Of a stretch of DNA of 64,000 bases, positions 60,566 through 64,000 are shown in pieces. This DNA comes from Chromera velia (taxonomy: Eukaryota; Sar; Chromeraceae). Both the position numbers and the translations under genes were made by a program. The notes beneath the pieces are model-generated. The model saw only the letters and a list, made by a program, of their open reading frames with translations, did no database searches and had not been told where the DNA came from. The stretch spans positions 25,460 to 89,459 of the forward strand of contig JAHBMJ010003505.1 of NCBI GenBank assembly GCA_018398765.1, written 5' to 3'. Every line of letters begins with the position of its first letter. Position 1 is the stretch's first letter.

Positions 60566-63500
60566 ATGGTTTTCCCTAAAGGCGCCTCTCTGATGCGAAA
60601 ATGCACCAGTCAGGCCTCCATCAGCCCCTACAGAAGGTCCAAAATCGACCCCCACACCCTGAGTCGCCTTGTAAAGAAACCAAGCGCAGAGCACATGAGT
60701 AAGGCCCGGCTGCTGTGGATGGACACAGAGGCAGTGTTAGAAAAGCTACATGAACCGGACACCCAAGAAGCCCTAAGACGACAGGGTCTCAAGGCCACCG
60801 ACATTCTTCCCCCGGGGGATGTGCGTCTTCCTTACTCGCCCGTTTCGGCTGTTCCCTCTTCTGAGACGGAAGGACAGCGCTCTGTAGGCATGAAGGAGTG
60901 GAGGAATGACAGAGGGAATGCACACAGGTTACTGCCCGAAGAAAGGCGCCTCGAGCTTTTTGCTCGTGTCTTAGCGGAGAGAGATGCCTACAATGAGACT
61001 TTGAGAAAAGTGGGGGATTTCAAGGGGCGCCGTGCGTATGAGAGAGAGATCAGGGCCGCACGCAAAAGGGAACGCCCGTTCGACCCTGGTTTGACTGGGA
61101 TGCGGAATGCCGGGAAGGGCCCTGAGGAGATGGAAAGAGGGGGCCCGGGTGATATGAAAATGAGTGCCTCATTGGAAGGGATGGAGACTGAGGGGGGAGG
61201 GGGGCATGAAGGAGATGAGCTACCTCCCCCGGAGTCGGACAGAGGGGGGAGGCAGGCTCAGAGGATGGAGAGGCGCATGCACGCCCTTCATGAGAGACTA
61301 GACACACAAACCAGGAGGGTGGAGGCCAGGGAGAACTGGAGGCAGCACGTGACAGACAAAGAGATAGAAAGATTGCAGCAGTTGAGAGACGCATGGGAGG
61401 AAGGACAGAGGAGAGAGGCTTCACTCAGACAGAGATTGAATGACAAGGCCGAAGCAAAGAAGCAGGAACAGTATATAGACAAGTTGGAGAAGGAGGCCAA
61501 GTATGACGGTCAGCAGTCAATTTAAATCTACAAAGCTAACTGCTTTCCTATCAGCTCATCGGGTCCAGTCACTGAGAATGCATGTGTCTATGCATTTCTT
61601 CGTTCGACTGTTTTCGTCTCGGTCTGTGTGTCTTTCTTTCTGTTTGTTTACTTATCTTCGCGTGTTCAAAGATTCGCGGAGAAACTGCAGAAACAAAACT
61701 TCAATCCCACAAGACACGTCTCTTCGTTTAAAGTCTGCTCTTTCACAATGATGAAGTCACGCTTGCTTGTTTGACTGCAGCAAATCTGCAAGCCTGCGCG
61801 GAGAACATGCAGAAACACATCCAGGGAGCCCACAGACAGAGCATGGTGAAGGACGGAAGAGCTGCATTCGCTTTGCAAAACAGGGAGGAGTGCCGTCGCA
61901 TTCAGGTCCGGCATATCTAGGTGATTGTTCTTGACGCATGTTCTCGAATACAATGGGCAACAGTTAATTCAGGCTTGGAACCGATGACACTTGAAAAGAG
62001 AGAAGTCGGATGTTGTCGGCTTGAAGAAAAGAAAGACAATCTTTCTTGAGGAAGGAGGTTGACGGAAGATAAGCTACTGCGGTTTCATTTAAATGGAGAA
62101 TCCACATGAACATGCCCTTCCAATCCCAACAAAGAAATACACAGGAATAAGCATAAACAGTCACTTGCCGTCCGGTCACATCTTCATATCTGGTTGCCTG
62201 CCTACCTGCCTGCCTGCCTGCCTGCCTACCTGACTACCTGACTGCCTGACTGCCTGACTGCCTGACTGCCTGACTGCCTGACTGCCTGACTGCCTGACTG
62301 CCTGCCTGCCTGACTGTCTGCCTGTCTGCCTGTCTGCCTGCCTGTCTGCAGAGAATGGAGCTCGAGAGTCTCCACCTGTTGCGACTTCAAAGGGCGGAGA
62401 TTGTTCGGTTGCAGAGGGCAAAGTCAGTCGGGAGAGCAGCAGGGCTCTTCAATTCTCTCATGTCACTGTTTCTGTATTTGTCATGCCACCGTTTTCTGCA
62501 TGCATGTATGTCATTTATCTTGTTAATTGAGTAGAAATCAGAAGGCCAAGAGACAGTTTTCTTGTTGGACGTCTGTAACTAGCCTGGATTGGACGGGATA
62601 CCAAAAAACATTGTAGTCGGAAAGAAAAAAAGAGCAAAGCGGACATTCTCTTTCTTTCGTGTGTTCTCTCTCTCTTTTGTTTCTCCTTTGTTTGCAGATC
62701 TGAGGAAGGTCTTCGTCTGAGTATGCAGGAGAAGGCAGTCCAAAGGACCCTGAACCTAGAAGCGCTAGAGGCAGAGAGAGAGGCCTACTTCGCCCAGAGG
62801 AGGGCAGACCGGAATGAGAAAGCACTCAGGGCTGCCCGTTATTTGAGGGCACAGTCAGAGGCCGAGAACCAGAGGAGGACTGAGCAGACACTCGATGCCG
62901 CATTTTGGGACATCGCAGATGATCTGAAGGAGGCTGTCAAGAGCAAGAGACAGGAGTGGGCAAAGCGACAGGCAGAGGTAGGTGTGCACATTTCCTTTCC
63001 TCCTTACCCCCTTTTTTCAACACACATGACTGATGTCAGATGGGAGTATGCTCAACCAACTGACAAACTTTCGTTGTGCGTCATCAACTCGTGAATCAAA
63101 CCGGAAGGAAGGGAATCCCTCAACAGCCAGAGGAGCACATGCAGTTATACCACCAAACGCTCACATGTCGACAATCAATCGGCTGACTGACTTTCTTCCC
63201 CCTTCTATCTCCTTTTTGTGCAGGTCAGAAAGAGTCTCCAGAGTGCCCGCGCCAACACTGCGCAGTCTCCGGGACCTGGGGCGTACAGACCTTCCACCAC
63301 AGGGATCTCTGCATACACTACATTCCCGAGGTGGGTGCATGGGTGTGCACGCGGAGCTTTTCTGCCGGCCATAGCTTGTCTGTTCGTCTCTCCGTCTGTC
63401 AAGAGAAGGGTAGGAAGACCGTACAGTCTGTCTGTCTGTCTGTCTGTCTGTCTCTGTCTGTCTGTCAGTCTGTCTGTCTCTGTCTGTCTCTGTCTGTCTC

Positions 63501-63640
63501 TGTCTGTCTCTGTCTGTCTGTCTGTCTGTCTGTCTCTGTCTGTCTGTCTCTGTCTGTCTGTCTCTGTCTGTCTGTCTCGGTCTGTCTGTCTCTGTCTGTC
63601 TCTGTCTGTCTGTCTCTGTCTGTCTGTCAGTCTGTCTGTC

Positions 63641-63678
<38 letters not shown>

Positions 63679-64000
63679 GCTCTGTCAGTTTCTCTCTCTC
63701 GCTTTCTTGACGTTGGGTAATTTGTGTGGTTTTTGTCTGCCAAAGAGAGACAAACAGTGACTGAGGAAAAAAGTGTGTTTGTGTGTATGCACGCGTTGGC
63801 CTTTTGCTACGGTGGTCACATTTGACGTTTCTCTCATACGCAGCTGGGGCATGCACAGGACCGTCAATCGGCTGGGTGACGCTTTCCGAGTGCACAAACA
63901 GGTCTGTCTGCCAGCTTCTTTCTTTCTTACATTTATTTGCATTCCTTTCTCTTGGTCGGGTAGGAGACAAAATGGAGAGAAATCGGAAGATTGTACAGTT
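60566..64000 (+). CDS. Coiled-coil protein with PG-rich STPGR/SHIPPO-like motif (3' end beyond window)
   Basis: Exons 60566-61508, 61781-61905, 62352-62422, 62698-62977, 63224-63330, 63844-63901 and 63964-64000+. Every junction keeps frame; at least 540 residues. The N-terminal 100 residues are basic ([18 protein letters not shown]). Residues about 120-460 are Arg/Glu/Gln-rich and strongly coiled-coil ([40 protein letters not shown]). Exon 5 then has [13 protein letters not shown], the PG-x-G-x-Y pattern of sperm-tail PG-rich repeat proteins, which associate with flagellar and cortical microtubules. Exon 6 reads [20 protein letters not shown] flagellar or cytoskeletal role fits an alga with motile stages but is inferred. 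Introns 2 and 5 are dominated by CTGC/CTGT repeats. The last acceptor reads GGGTAG. Confidence 0.8.
62189..62351. repeat. (CTGC/CTGA/CTGT)n array ending at a splice acceptor
   Basis: About 160 bases of tetranucleotide units (CTGCCTGA, CTGCCTGT) that finish as CTGTCTGCAG, the acceptor of exon 62352-62422. Confidence 0.95.
63423..63690. repeat. (CTGT)n array with TCTG phase slips
   Basis: About 265 bases of CTGT broken at intervals by TCTCTGT. It lies in the intron between exons 63224-63330 and 63844-63901. An ACCGTACAGTCTG motif at its start resembles the dispersed element core. Confidence 0.95.

Noticed and set aside
63331-63760. Long ORFs of repeated SVCLSVCL or RQTDRQTD in the CTGT arrays (also 54491-55264)
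   Set aside because: They are translations of tetranucleotide microsatellites, open in several frames on both strands, and lie inside an intron or intergenic DNA.

Overview
The window looks like nuclear DNA of a free-living alga with a complex (secondary red) plastid, most likely a chromerid (Chromera or Vitrella type). The reasons are inferential. Genes are intron-rich. One PPR protein carries a signal-plus-transit style leader. There are large arrays of an 18-residue Cys/His repeat, and a secreted protein combining von Willebrand D, Kazal and Thr-rich segments. There is a microtubule/flagellar-type coiled-coil protein, and TGCATGCA and CTGT/CTGC microsatellites are abundant. I cannot confirm the species without a search.

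Layout, left to right. 188-5581 (minus): intron-rich ankyrin gene, cut by the left edge, with one ankyrin repeat per exon. 6375-9059 (plus): single-exon PPR protein. 9939-12979 (minus): tandem pair of Cys/His-repeat plus HNH genes, the upstream copy broken. 16539-20382 (minus): six-exon permuted papain-like protein. 21664-23496 (plus): single-exon ankyrin pseudogene with five in-frame stops and no frame change. 27075-38305 (minus): 14-exon gene for a secreted mosaic protein of about 2,498 residues. 39207-42769 (plus): five-exon divergent actin-like gene, divergently transcribed from the mosaic gene. 45402-48496 (plus): three-exon EamA-type transporter. 48500-60500: mostly AT-rich or repetitive DNA with an inverted-repeat element and weak gene fragments. 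60566-64000+ (plus): coiled-coil protein with a PG-rich (STPGR/SHIPPO-like) motif, cut by the right edge.

The spliced models rest on reading-frame continuity. In every gene the exon phases close exactly: 1926, 7497, 1635 and 1938 coding bases for the four complete spliced genes, all multiples of three. Across the 42 donor and 41 acceptor sites in these models the splice grammar is unusual. C is the commonest base at donor +3 (24/42, often GTCAGT/GTCAGC), +5 is nearly always G (40/42), and 35/41 acceptors read TGCAG. Tetranucleotide arrays (GTCA at donors, CTGC/CTGT at acceptors) often begin exactly at splice sites. In three introns a short stretch spanning the acceptor and exon start has been partly tandem-duplicated upstream of the real acceptor.

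The genes form no operon or pathway. Most interesting are the actin-like protein with a signal peptide and a displaced actin segment at its C terminus, the duplicated acceptors, the transition-only ankyrin pseudogene, the Cys/His-HNH pair with a localised 229-bp near-identity patch, and the secreted mosaic protein.
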